From: Syntrophobacter sp. SbD1
Lineage (GTDB): Bacteria; Desulfobacterota; Syntrophobacteria; Syntrophobacterales; Syntrophobacteraceae
Reading direction: 5' to 3'
Length of the DNA: 53,597 nt
Assembly (NCBI GenBank): GCA_900290365.1
Contig: OMOE01000161.1
Location: forward strand, 1 to 53,597
This document shows positions 11,942 to 19,185 of the stretch, piece after piece. Made by a program: the position numbers and the translations under genes. Within the stretch, counting starts at the first letter, position 1, and each line of letters opens with the position of its first letter. The notes below the pieces were generated by a model. It had not been told where the DNA came from, did no database searches, and was given only the letters and a program-made list of their open reading frames with translations.

Positions 11942-13057
11942 ATGAACAGTGACGATGCCGCTCCGATTTCTAAACTAACTGACGTCCTGGACGCTCACCG
12001 GAACGAAAAACACATTATCGTGCTTCAGGACTTCCCCGATCCTGACGCCATCGCCTCTGCTTACGCACATCAAATCATAAGCGCCGCATTTAACATCGAC
12101 TGTGACATTGTGCACGGCGGAAAAGTCAGTCATCTGCAAAATATTGCCCTGGTCAAATTGCTGGGGATCGAACTTATGCATTTCGACTGCTCGGCGGACA
12201 TGAAAATATACTCCGGGGCGGTCTTCGTGGACAATCAGGGGACTACCGCCGAAGAGATACTAAAACATCTCGAGGAGGCCGCAGTCCCGATTCTTATCGT
12301 CGTGGATCACCACGAACTGCAACACCGGCTGGAGCCGGCTTTCCAGGATATTCGACGAGATATAGGCGCGGCGTCGACAATTTACGCCGAATACCTTGAA
12401 CATGGCCTTGTCGAAATGGACAAGTCTCACAGGGAGCATGTAAAGGTGGCGTCAGCTCTCACACACGGCATCATCACCGATACGAACGGTTTTATCAGGG
12501 CAACCCCGGAGGATTTCCAGGCGGCCGCTTTCCTGAGCCGCTTCAGAGATCCGGATCTGCTCGAGCAGATTATGAATCAGGCCCGCTCCAAGAAGACCAT
12601 GGAAGTCATTCACAGGGCACTTGAGGCCCAGGTGACGGCCGAAGGTTTCTCTATCGCCGGAGTCGGTTTCATCCGGGCGGAAGACAGGGATGCAATCCCT
12701 CAGGCTGCCGATTTTATGGTAACCGAAGAAAATATACACACTGCCGTTGTGTATGGCATCGTAACAGGCGCTGAAATGGAGGAGGCGATCGTCGGTTCGC
12801 TTCGCACTACCAAAATCACGCTTGATCCCGATGAATTCCTCAAGGAGATTTTCGGTAAGGATAGCGCCGGCCGCTACTATGGTGGCGGCAAGACCTCGGC
12901 CGGAGGCTTCAGGATTCCGATCGGATTTTTATCCGGGGGAGAAGAAGAAGATCATCGGGAGCGCAAATGGAAAGTATTCAATGAGCAGATCCAGAAAAAA
13001 CTGTTCGCCAGGATAGGAGTCAAGACCCTGCCTGCGGTCCGCCAGGCTTCCGGATAA
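11942..13057 (+). CDS. DHH-family phosphoesterase (NrnA/RecJ-like)
   Basis: A 371-residue member of the DHH/DHHA1 superfamily, metal-dependent phosphoesterases that include nanoRNases, cyclic-dinucleotide phosphodiesterases and RecJ. The metal-binding motifs are present: DFPDPDAIASA near the N-terminus, FVDNQG, and VVDHHE with the DHH signature. The C-terminal GGGKTSAGGFRIPIGFL resembles the GG-containing DHHA1 substrate-binding loop. It probably hydrolyses short oligonucleotides or a linear or cyclic dinucleotide; the substrate cannot be read from sequence. The region upstream is divergent from the MlaC-like gene, and the RBS is weak. Confidence 0.88.
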   Translation: MNSDDAAPISKLTDVLDAHRNEKHIIVLQDFPDPDAIASAYAHQIISAAFNIDCDIVHGGKVSHLQNIALVKLLGIELMHFDCSADMKIYSGAVFVDNQGTTAEEILKHLEEAAVPILIVVDHHELQHRLEPAFQDIRRDIGAASTIYAEYLEHGLVEMDKSHREHVKVASALTHGIITDTNGFIRATPEDFQAAAFLSRFRDPDLLEQIMNQARSKKTMEVIHRALEAQVTAEGFSIAGVGFIRAEDRDAIPQAADFMVTEENIHTAVVYGIVTGAEMEEAIVGSLRTTKITLDPDEFLKEIFGKDSAGRYYGGGKTSAGGFRIPIGFLSGGEEEDHRERKWKVFNEQIQKKLFARIGVKTLPAVRQASG

Positions 13058-13060
13058 AAC

Positions 13061-14212
13061 TCACACTTCTCCAATCACGGTGCCCATACATGATGAGTCA
13101 TATCCGGGCAGAGCAGCTAATTCTTCACGGAGGCATCGCGTCTGAAGCAAGTTAACGATAATTTTTACAGCCGGATGTTCTATCAGGTCGAGGGGAATTA
13201 CAAGGTCGCAGCGAACCATCTCCAGCGGAACAAACCCCAGGCCATGGGTGATTGCAATGGCCCGCAGTCCGAGTGCTGCCTCAACCAGTCCAAAGGACAC
13301 CATTTTGGCGCCTTCGTTATGGCTGTGGACCAGGCGGTTGTAGCCGTCAATAGTCTCGGGCTTTATTCCAAGCCGTGTCAAATGATCGTCGAGAAGGACC
13401 CTCAGCGCTGCTCCAGGCTCCCGGTTGACGAATCCCACGTTTCCGGCAAGATCGCCAACGGTCCTGATGCCGCAAGGGTTGCCCGGACGCACCATCAAGC
13501 CCTCTTCGATGCTGGAAAATGCTATCACCTTCGCCTTTGCTTTTCCAAGTACTGCGCGGGCAAGTTCAAGGTTGGATTCAGTATCAGATCGGTTATGCAT
13601 ATGGGTCCCGGCCAGATGCGCATAGCCTGATGAAAGCGCCTTCAAGGCCCCGAGGCTTTGAGAGAACCGGCATTGGAGTCTCTCTTCTCCGGCGGAGCGG
13701 GACACATGCGAACTCAATATTGTAAAGGCGGGGTCGCACCCGAGAAGGAGGGCCTTTTTATCCAGGGCATCCTCGCCGTGCAGCAGACGCACGCAACAGA
13801 CGGCGGAGCCGCACGCCTCGCGTTGCGTCGAGATATCGTCGGGAGCATCCTGGAGCAATCCGTCGGCGCCTTGAAACCCCTCACCGGACATCCACTTGTC
13901 ATCCAGCGGATAGGCGATCAACTGATTGCGTACTTTCACCAGGGAGACTCGATGACTGCACCCCGCTGCCCCATCGACAAGCGTTACAGCCCTTTCGCCG
14001 GGGCTCGAAGCGATACTGAAAAGATCCTCGACCCTGCAGTTCAACACCTTTGCCAGCAACAGGGAGACACTGGTATTGGGGACGTAGCGGCTGGATTCCA
14101 TATCATAGATGGCCTGCCGTTTAACCCCTACCAGCTCGGCGAGGTCGCTCTGAGAGATGCCTTTCGCTTTTCGAGCGGCCCTGAGATTACTGATCACAAG
14201 CTGCTTAGTCAT
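13061..14212 (-). CDS. HTH-PBP transcriptional regulator, probably molybdate-responsive
   Basis: A 383-residue fusion of an XRE-type helix-turn-helix (about residues 8-65; ISQSDLAELVGVKRQAIYDME) to a C-terminal periplasmic-binding-protein-like domain (PBP_like family; about residues 185-380, with GNPCGIRTVGDLAG and NREPGAALRVLLDDHL). Proteins of this architecture are usually annotated as molybdate or tungstate sensors. The neighbouring divergent gene is a Mop molybdate-binding protein, which supports that reading. The start at 14212 has AAAGAGG upstream; a longer frame to 14260 adds 16 unlikely residues. It probably autoregulates and controls the mop gene through the shared 238-base region. 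Confidence 0.82.
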   Translation of the reverse strand: MTKQLVISNLRAARKAKGISQSDLAELVGVKRQAIYDMESSRYVPNTSVSLLLAKVLNCRVEDLFSIASSPGERAVTLVDGAAGCSHRVSLVKVRNQLIAYPLDDKWMSGEGFQGADGLLQDAPDDISTQREACGSAVCCVRLLHGEDALDKKALLLGCDPAFTILSSHVSRSAGEERLQCRFSQSLGALKALSSGYAHLAGTHMHNRSDTESNLELARAVLGKAKAKVIAFSSIEEGLMVRPGNPCGIRTVGDLAGNVGFVNREPGAALRVLLDDHLTRLGIKPETIDGYNRLVHSHNEGAKMVSFGLVEAALGLRAIAITHGLGFVPLEMVRCDLVIPLDLIEHPAVKIIVNLLQTRCLREELAALPGYDSSCMGTVIGEV

Positions 14213-14270
14213 GATAGCCTCTTTGCCCGCTCGCCTGGCGGGAGAAAGACAAACCAACAAATTTGTACTG

Positions 14271-14296
14271 TAAACATTGCCCGCTTGATGTGTTTA
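14271..14296. promoter_or_regulatory. Candidate operator: TAAACA/TGTTTA inverted repeat
   Basis: TAAACA at 14271-14276 and its reverse complement TGTTTA at 14291-14296 are separated by 14 bases. They lie 59 bases upstream of the regulator start and in the regulator/mop divergent region. The region also holds CATTGTTATT twice as a direct repeat (around 14309 and 14365). Either could be the operator; neither resembles a classical ModE box closely. Confidence 0.35.
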
Positions 14297-14450
14297 AACG
14301 AACATATCATTGTTATTTTTAATTTAACGATCCGCAAGCATCGTCCAAATTCCTTTGAAAAGCATTGTTATTATAGCCGATGCTGGCCGACATGCAACGC
14401 TGAGGCGGTGTGCTTGGCCATAAATATTGAAAGAAATGGAGGAGCAAGCC

Positions 14451-14660
14451 ATGAAGTTAAGCACACGGAACATCATTCACGGGAAGGTCGTCGAGGTAAA
14501 AGAAGGCGCGGTTGCGGCGAAGGTGAAGGTTGACATTGGGGGCGGAAACATCATCACGTCGACAATCACCGTTGATGCTGTGCGGGACCTCACCCTCAAA
14601 GTGGGTGACGAAGTATACGCCCTGGTTAAAGCCAGCAGTGTAATGATAATGAAAGAGTGA
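14451..14660 (+). CDS. Mop (molbindin) molybdate-binding protein
   Basis: A 69-residue single TOBE/Mop domain that binds molybdate or tungstate oxyanions as an oligomer, acting as a cytoplasmic store or buffer. Diagnostic features are STRNIIHGKVVEVKEGAVAAKV, the ITSTITVDAV segment, and the LKVGDEVYALVKASSVMI ending typical of molbindins. GGAGGAG precedes the ATG. The likely regulator is the divergent HTH-PBP gene. Molybdo- and tungstoenzymes are common in anaerobes such as this host appears to be. Confidence 0.93.
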   Translation: MKLSTRNIIHGKVVEVKEGAVAAKVKVDIGGGNIITSTITVDAVRDLTLKVGDEVYALVKASSVMIMKE

Positions 14661-14734
14661 CATCCGGGAGGTCCTATCTTGAGCCGACCCAAAGTGAGAC
14701 GTGCGTGATTCGAAATGGATTTAATTGAGGGATT

Positions 14735-14795
14735 GAGGGATTTTTTTTTGCCGCCGCCAAAAGCAGAGGCAAACCTGGCTGGCGGTCCCAACGCC
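14735..14795 (+). repeat. REP-like hairpin element, copy 1
   Basis: A roughly 60-bp element: GAGGGATT, a T-rich stretch, TTGCCGCCGCC, a variable middle, then CTGGCTGGCGGTCCC. Copies at 30794-30852 and 35045-35107 align over the full length in the same orientation. GCCGCC and GGCGGT form the stem. Here it lies between mop and the S41 peptidase gene; its T-run precedes rather than follows the stem. Confidence 0.8.
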
Positions 14796-14857
14796 TCGAC
14801 CTTATTTTGCATCCTGTTACAATAAAACTTGCAATGAAACAAATTACGGGGTGAATA

Positions 14858-16135
14858 ATGAGACCAATTGGTACCCGCAAAAAACTTACAGGATTGCTTC
14901 TTGTCATCGCAGTCAGCACGGGGGGCGCCATAACCGGGGCCATGCTGGATCGGCTGGTCCTGGCCGACCTTGCCCTTTCCGGCAATTCTCAAGCCGGACC
15001 TGATTTTAGCCTGATTTCAGAAGCGTGGGACGTCATTTCAAAGCGATATGTGGATCGCCAGGCGGTACAGTCCCAAAAACTTACCTACGGGGCAATTTCA
15101 GGCATGGTCAACGCCTTGGGGGACACAGGACACAGCACATTTTTGAACCCCCGTATGCTCAACATAGAGAATCATTTTCTGGAAGGAAATATCAGCGGAA
15201 TCGGGGCACAGATCCAGAGCAAAGAAGGTCATATAGTAATCCTGGCGCCAATAGACGACTCTCCGGCACAACGGGCAGGTCTCAAATCCGGCGACATTAT
15301 TTTGAAGGTGAACGGGCGGGATATTACCGGCCTTCCCGTGGAGGAGGCTGTGTCCCTTATTGCTGGAAAGCCGGGCACTTCGGTAGATCTGACCGTTTTA
15401 GATCAAAAGTCGGGACAAACCCGGGATATTTCGATCGTGAGGGCCCACATTACCGTCAAAAATGTGAGGTGGGAGCGCCTGCCAGGCTCAAAAACCGCAC
15501 ATCTGAGAATTGCCGGGTTCAGTCAAGGGGTTGGCGAAGAAGTTCGCAAAGCTTTAAAGCAGATCAGGAGTGAGGGTTTTACAGCGATCATCCTGGACCT
15601 GCGCGACAATCCGGGAGGCGTCCTGGACGAAGCCGTGGAAACAGCCAGTCAGTTTCTCTCCGGTGGGATCGTGGTTCTTCAAAAGAACAGCACCGGCGAT
15701 ATCAAATCGATTGCGGTTCAGCCCGGTGGCCTGGCTACTAAAATCCCACTGGTTGTGTTGATAAACGGCGGTACTGCCAGCGGTTCGGAAATCATAGCCG
15801 GGGCCATAAAGGACGCAGACCGGGCCAAACTTGTGGGGGAAAAGACTTTCGGCACCGGCACAGTGTTGCAGAAATACGGTCTCTCGGACGGTTCCGCAAT
15901 ACTTATCGCCATAGCGGAATGGATTACTCCCGCAGGGAACGTTATCTGGCACAAAGGAATAATGCCCGACTTTGAAGCCGGCTTGCCTGACTCCGTTGTC
16001 CCGCTTTATCCTGAAAAGGAAAGGGGCATGAACACGGCTCAATTGCAAGCCAGTCGGGATACACAATTGCTGAAGGCGCTGGATTTGGTCACGCGAACCC
16101 CGGACAAGGAACTTCAGTTACGAATTAACAATTAG
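14858..16135 (+). CDS. S41-family C-terminal processing peptidase
   Basis: A 425-residue exported serine protease of the CtpA/Prc family, which trims or degrades periplasmic proteins. It has an N-terminal membrane or signal segment (LTGLLLVIAVSTGGAITGAML), a PDZ domain at about 105-190 (SGIGAQIQ, then SPAQRAGLKSGDIILKVNG), and an S41 catalytic core with DLRDNPGGVL. The nucleophile serine is in NGGTASGSEI and the general-base lysine in GEKTFGTGTVL, so the Ser-Lys dyad is intact. GGGGTGA precedes the ATG. No partner adaptor is evident next door. Confidence 0.93.
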   Translation: MRPIGTRKKLTGLLLVIAVSTGGAITGAMLDRLVLADLALSGNSQAGPDFSLISEAWDVISKRYVDRQAVQSQKLTYGAISGMVNALGDTGHSTFLNPRMLNIENHFLEGNISGIGAQIQSKEGHIVILAPIDDSPAQRAGLKSGDIILKVNGRDITGLPVEEAVSLIAGKPGTSVDLTVLDQKSGQTRDISIVRAHITVKNVRWERLPGSKTAHLRIAGFSQGVGEEVRKALKQIRSEGFTAIILDLRDNPGGVLDEAVETASQFLSGGIVVLQKNSTGDIKSIAVQPGGLATKIPLVVLINGGTASGSEIIAGAIKDADRAKLVGEKTFGTGTVLQKYGLSDGSAILIAIAEWITPAGNVIWHKGIMPDFEAGLPDSVVPLYPEKERGMNTAQLQASRDTQLLKALDLVTRTPDKELQLRINN

Positions 16136-16137
16136 GG

Positions 16138-16233
16138 ATCAGGAATTGAAAACAATCTCATCCGTTCATAAATTCGGAACTATATTAATTATTTGGAGGT
16201 ATTTTCGTACACTCGTGCTTCCTAATTCCTGAT
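16138..16233. repeat. 10-bp inverted repeat in spacer
   Basis: ATCAGGAATT (16138-16147) and AATTCCTGAT (16224-16233) are exact complements spanning 96 bases between the S41 gene and the next small ORF. No T-run follows. Confidence 0.5.
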
Positions 16234-16256
16234 TGAACTTAAAAAGAGGAGCAGCA

Positions 16257-16508
16257 ATGCACAACGTAAAAAGGAACATGTTACTAACAGGTCTGCTTGC
16301 AGTGCTCGCTTTGTCTCCGGTTCGATATTCGGATTGTGGCTCGACCGCTACAGCTTCACCACCTTCTGAAGAAAAATCCAGTTGGGCATCCAGGAATTTA
16401 TCGCAAGACTGGGACTACGTATTTCATCCCGAGCGTGTGAACCAGTGCAAACCTCGCGAGATAAAGGATCATGAAGACGCCAGCCTGGAAAGCACAGAGC
16501 AAAGGTAA
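16257..16508 (+). CDS. Small putative exported protein, unknown
   Basis: An 83-residue protein with a basic start and hydrophobic stretch (MLLTGLLAVLALSPV) followed by SDCGS, so it could be a secreted protein or lipoprotein. The mature part is polar, rich in Ser and Glu, with one further Cys. GAGGAG lies 8 bases before the chosen ATG. I recognise no family. It sits between the S41 protease and a degraded CMD gene. Confidence 0.55.
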   Translation: MHNVKRNMLLTGLLAVLALSPVRYSDCGSTATASPPSEEKSSWASRNLSQDWDYVFHPERVNQCKPREIKDHEDASLESTEQR

Positions 16509-16527
16509 AAGGCATAGGAAAGAAATC

Positions 16528-16680
16528 ATGAAGGAGCGTTTTGACTTTGGGAAAGTTTCGCCTGGAGCGTTCCACGCGCTGCTCGGGCTGGAAAAATACC
16601 TTAACGGGTGCGGGCTTGAGAAGCCCCTGCTTCACCTGATCAGACTGCGGGCATCCCAGATCAACGGCTGTGAGCTATGA
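16528..16680 (+). pseudogene. Carboxymuconolactone decarboxylase (AhpD-like) remnant
   Basis: The first 50 residues, FDFGKVSPGAFHALLGLEKYL to LIRLRASQINGCEL, match the N-terminal half of the CMD/AhpD family up to the first cysteine of the CxxC redox site, then hit TGA at 16678. The family normally continues with C-x-x-C-x-x-MH; the next frame carries a vaguely similar MNSMQVSGAKTGG, suggesting a frameshift. The rest of the domain is missing and an O-methyltransferase follows. It is therefore probably a truncated gene left by deletion. A functional 50-residue product is unlikely because the active site is absent. Confidence 0.6.
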
Positions 16681-16736
16681 ACAGCATGCAAGTTTCCGGA
16701 GCAAAAACCGGAGGCCCTTCCGGGGTCTACTGTTTC

Positions 16737-17372
16737 ATGGATATTGTGGCAAGAGAGGCGGAAGAGTATGCCGCGGCTCATACAACGCCCATGTCCGCAC
16801 TTCTGGAGGATATCGAGCTTTTCACACTCTACGAGACACCCTATCCCAGTATGCTCACCGGACGGGTCGAAGGCCGGTTCCTGCAGTTGGTGGCTCACTT
16901 GTCAGGCGCCCGGCATATAGTCGAAGTCGGTACCTTTACCGGCTATTCGGCCCTTGCAATGGCCGAAGCCCTGCCCGATGATGGGGAAATCCTGACCATC
17001 GAGCAAAATCCCCAATTCGCGGAGATAGCGCGGAGTTTCTTCGACCGGAGCCCGGTAGGCCACAAAATCAAGCTGTTCACAGGCAAAGGGCTGGAGATCC
17101 TCAGAGGCCTGCCGGATTCAAAGACGGACCTCGTATTCATCGACGCAGATAAGCAGAGCTACAGTGCCTATTACGGTGAAGCGATGCGCATTTTGCGAAA
17201 CGGCGGCATGGTGCTTGCCGACAATGCCCTGTGGTACGGAAAGATTTTCGATCCGAAAGACGATGAAAGCCGGGCGATGGCGGAGTTCAACGAGTTGGTC
17301 AACTCGGACGCCCGCGCTGAAAAGCTCTTTCTCACCATCCGTGACGGCATCTACTTGATCAGGAAACTGTAA
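16737..17372 (+). CDS. SAM-dependent O-methyltransferase (class I, family 3)
   Basis: A 211-residue caffeoyl-CoA/catechol-type O-methyltransferase. Motifs: TPYPSMLTGRVEGRFLQLV at the N-terminus, SAM-binding motif I VEVGTFTGYSALAMA, VFIDADKQSYSAYY with the metal-binding Asp, and GGMVLADNALWYG. I favour the start at 16737 (MDIVAREAEEYA), which gives the normal family N-terminus. An ATG at 16677 overlapping the CMD remnant's stop would prepend 20 residues that look like leftover CMD sequence. The substrate is unknown; in anaerobes these enzymes often sit outside biosynthetic clusters. Confidence 0.88.
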   Translation: MDIVAREAEEYAAAHTTPMSALLEDIELFTLYETPYPSMLTGRVEGRFLQLVAHLSGARHIVEVGTFTGYSALAMAEALPDDGEILTIEQNPQFAEIARSFFDRSPVGHKIKLFTGKGLEILRGLPDSKTDLVFIDADKQSYSAYYGEAMRILRNGGMVLADNALWYGKIFDPKDDESRAMAEFNELVNSDARAEKLFLTIRDGIYLIRKL

Positions 17373-17376
17373 GGAT

Positions 17377-17398
17377 AGTCGTCAGTCGTCAGTCGTCA
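17377..17398. repeat. Heptamer array, AGTCGTC class (3 units)
   Basis: AGTCGTC three times without change plus a partial unit, immediately after the methyltransferase stop. It is followed by a looser CAATTCCT repeat near 17406. Same class as 9484-9500. Confidence 0.85.
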
Positions 17399-17494
17399 GA
17401 AAAAGCAATTCCTCAATTCCTAAATCCCCCAAAAATGATTATCTCTTAAGTAGAAGATAAAGAATCCTTACGCCTCTAAGCAGGAGCTATTCTT

Positions 17495-17782
17495 ATGCCC
17501 GGTAAAAACTTTGGCCCTTTGGCAGTCATTTTTATCGTCACAGCGGCGGTCCTCCTTATCCCGGTGCTGATGCAGACCGGCGTTGCTTCGGCTCAGTGCT
17601 CATGGCAGAACTGCCTCTCCATAGTCAGAATGTTTGACAGCCCCGGCGACTACAACTGGATGGGATCCTGGGACCCGCGATTTGACTACGACATGCAGAA
17701 ACATTACTGCGGAGTAAACCTCAATGACTGCAATACCCGCTGCGATCTCCAGTACAGTTGTCAGACATGCCGGCTCAGGTAA
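17495..17782 (+). CDS. Small exported Cys-rich protein 1
   Basis: A 95-residue protein with a clear signal peptide (hydrophobic VIFIVTAAVLLIPVLM, then GVASAQ) and a mature region of about 62 residues containing seven cysteines in the order CSWQNC, HYC, DC, RC, SC, TC. No CxxCH, so it does not bind c-type haem. GGAG precedes the ATG. I recognise no family. The next gene encodes another exported Cys-rich protein in the same direction, 87 bases on, so the two probably form a transcriptional pair. The even Cys spacing suggests disulfides or metal binding in the periplasm. Confidence 0.6.
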   Translation: MPGKNFGPLAVIFIVTAAVLLIPVLMQTGVASAQCSWQNCLSIVRMFDSPGDYNWMGSWDPRFDYDMQKHYCGVNLNDCNTRCDLQYSCQTCRLR

Positions 17783-17869
17783 GACAGCCGGAGAGCGAGC
17801 GGAAAGTTGAACGGAAGTAACAGGAGAGTCGGTGAACAGGTGGCTTACCGGATTAAAAGGAGTCTTCCC

Positions 17870-18217
17870 ATGAATGGCGCTAAAATCGGTCTTTTTGCCC
17901 TTATTTTGCTTCTCGGCGTGACATCGCCGGTTGCTGTCCATTTTGTCGATATTGCAGGGGCTTCCAGCGCAACTTCATTTGTGACAAATGTGCCCGCTGT
18001 CAGCCCCATTGATGGCTCTTACGGCTTCATGCGGGTGCAAGCCCGGGATAGCGGATCTGATTTGGACCGTTGCAACCGCTGCGACCTGCGTAACTGTGAC
18101 CGCTGCGCCGCGCAGGATTATAGCAGTTGCCAACGCTGCCCATCTGTCGGCGAATACCGATGCGACTTTTACAGATGCTCCTGGACGCACAGTTACGGCT
18201 GTTCAAAATGCCCCTGA
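17870..18217 (+). CDS. Small exported Cys-rich protein 2 (repeated CxxC)
   Basis: A 115-residue protein with a signal peptide (IGLFALILLLGVTSPVAV). Its C-terminal half has ten cysteines arranged as CNRC, CDRC, CQRC, a CX4C and CSKC, so four CxxC pairs in about 50 residues rich in Asp, Arg and aromatic residues. No histidine follows any pair, ruling out c-type haem. The pattern suits a metal-binding or disulfide-rich miniprotein. AAAAGGAG supports the start at 17870. Unknown family; located just upstream of the RsbRD/dsrMKJOP locus. Confidence 0.6.
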   Translation: MNGAKIGLFALILLLGVTSPVAVHFVDIAGASSATSFVTNVPAVSPIDGSYGFMRVQARDSGSDLDRCNRCDLRNCDRCAAQDYSSCQRCPSVGEYRCDFYRCSWTHSYGCSKCP

Positions 18218-18525
18218 CGGATATCGCATGATAGTATGGCCGCATTGTGCAGAAAATATGCACGCTTTGAAAAGCGATTAGCTGTTGAAATCCCTGTTTG
18301 TTCGTGGTATTTGACCATTCCGTGTAATTGCTGCTCAGGTGCCGGCCGTAAATTATTTCCAGGTTGCCGCGTTCCCGTTACGTCAATTTTGGGAATGAAA
18401 TGGAATGCCCTGCCGCTCCTTCTCCGGCATACACTATCATCTGAGTTAATCCTAATCCCGCTGTTGCCGGGATTCGTACCTTAAAGGCCGGTTTTCCGCT
18501 TACGCGGGTCGGCCCCGAGTATAAT
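18218..18525. other. Intergenic region upstream of the RsbRD/dsr locus
   Basis: About 300 bases without a supported gene. Two inverted repeats are visible: AATCCCG/CGGGATT around 18450-18471, and GGCCG/CGGCC around 18486-18515 just before the next gene. A perfect TATAAT at 18520-18525 abuts the following ATG. Confidence 0.55.
18520..18525 (+). promoter_or_regulatory. TATAAT box directly before the RsbRD-N gene
   Basis: TATAAT ends at the base before the ATG at 18526, which has no good ribosome binding site. If it is a -10 element, transcription would begin inside the predicted gene, implying either a downstream start or chance. No convincing -35 was found. Confidence 0.2.
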
Positions 18526-19026
18526 ATGGCCATTGAACAATACCTTCTCAAACACAAGAAAAGTCTTGCCGGGCAATGGTTTGATCTGTTGACCGGCACC
18601 TATCCGCTTGAAACTGTCCGGTTGCTCAAAAAGGAGACCAATCAATTCGCCAATCCGGTTGGGCACGCCTTTTTGACAGCGATCGACGAGATACTCGATG
18701 AGTTCTTAGGTCAAAACAGCGCGGAGGCCATGTGGCCCCTGCTGGACAAGGTGATCAGGATCAGGGCGATCCAGGAATTTTCCCCGTCGAGTTCGCTGGT
18801 ATTCATTTTCGATTTGAAAATGCTGGCCAGGGGGGTGCTCGAAGAGGAGTTGGCCGGTGGACTGATCGACCACGGAGAACTGTCCGATTTCGATCGGAAA
18901 GTGGAGGCATTGGCCCTGCTTGCCTTCGACGTCTACATGCGCTGTCGTGAGAATCTTTTCGAAGTAAGGATGACCGAGCTAAAAAACAGGACGAACAGGC
19001 TCCTCAAACTGGTGGGCAATGAATAG
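18526..19026 (+). CDS. RsbRD N-terminal-domain protein
   Basis: A 166-residue all-helical protein matching the RsbT co-antagonist RsbRD N-terminal domain (MAIEQYLLKHKKSLAGQWFD, TYPLETVRLLKKETNQF, NPVGHAFLTAIDEILDEF). In stressosome proteins this globin-like domain is a sensor; here no STAS domain follows. Genes like this commonly sit directly before dsrMKJOP in sulfate reducers, so a regulatory or assembly role for the Dsr membrane complex is plausible but unproven. The gap to dsrM is about 160 bases and filled with heptamer-like repeats. Confidence 0.8.
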   Translation: MAIEQYLLKHKKSLAGQWFDLLTGTYPLETVRLLKKETNQFANPVGHAFLTAIDEILDEFLGQNSAEAMWPLLDKVIRIRAIQEFSPSSSLVFIFDLKMLARGVLEEELAGGLIDHGELSDFDRKVEALALLAFDVYMRCRENLFEVRMTELKNRTNRLLKLVGNE

Positions 19027-19167
19027 TGAACAGTGGGCGAGATGAGCACTCGTTCACCGTTTGTTCTTCACTGTTTACCGTTACCGTTCACTGTCTGTGC
19101 CTGGTTTGCGGATGAACTCCAGTTGGCAGCGGCTTTTTTACTCTTGACTGCTCACTGTTCACTGTCT
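19025..19167. repeat. Heptamer-rich spacer with 11-bp inverted repeat
   Basis: AGTGAACAGTG (19025-19035) pairs with CACTGTTCACT (19153-19163). Between them, 7-base units run GTTCACC, GTTTGTT, CTTCACT, GTTTACC from 19052 and ACTGCTC, ACTGTTC, ACTGTCT from 19147. The dsrM ribosome binding site AGGAGG follows directly. Confidence 0.75.
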
Positions 19168-19185
19168 TTACAGGAGGTTTTGTAA

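Noticed and set aside
13658..14533. Plus-strand frame opposite the HTH-PBP regulator
   Set aside because: Antisense to a recognised regulator; the end of the frame collides with the mop gene.
16678..16680. TGA after INGCEL read as selenocysteine in an AhpD-like selenoprotein
   Set aside because: Residues after the TGA do not match the expected MH-x-K continuation, the frame soon conflicts with the methyltransferase, and no convincing selenocysteine insertion hairpin was recognised.
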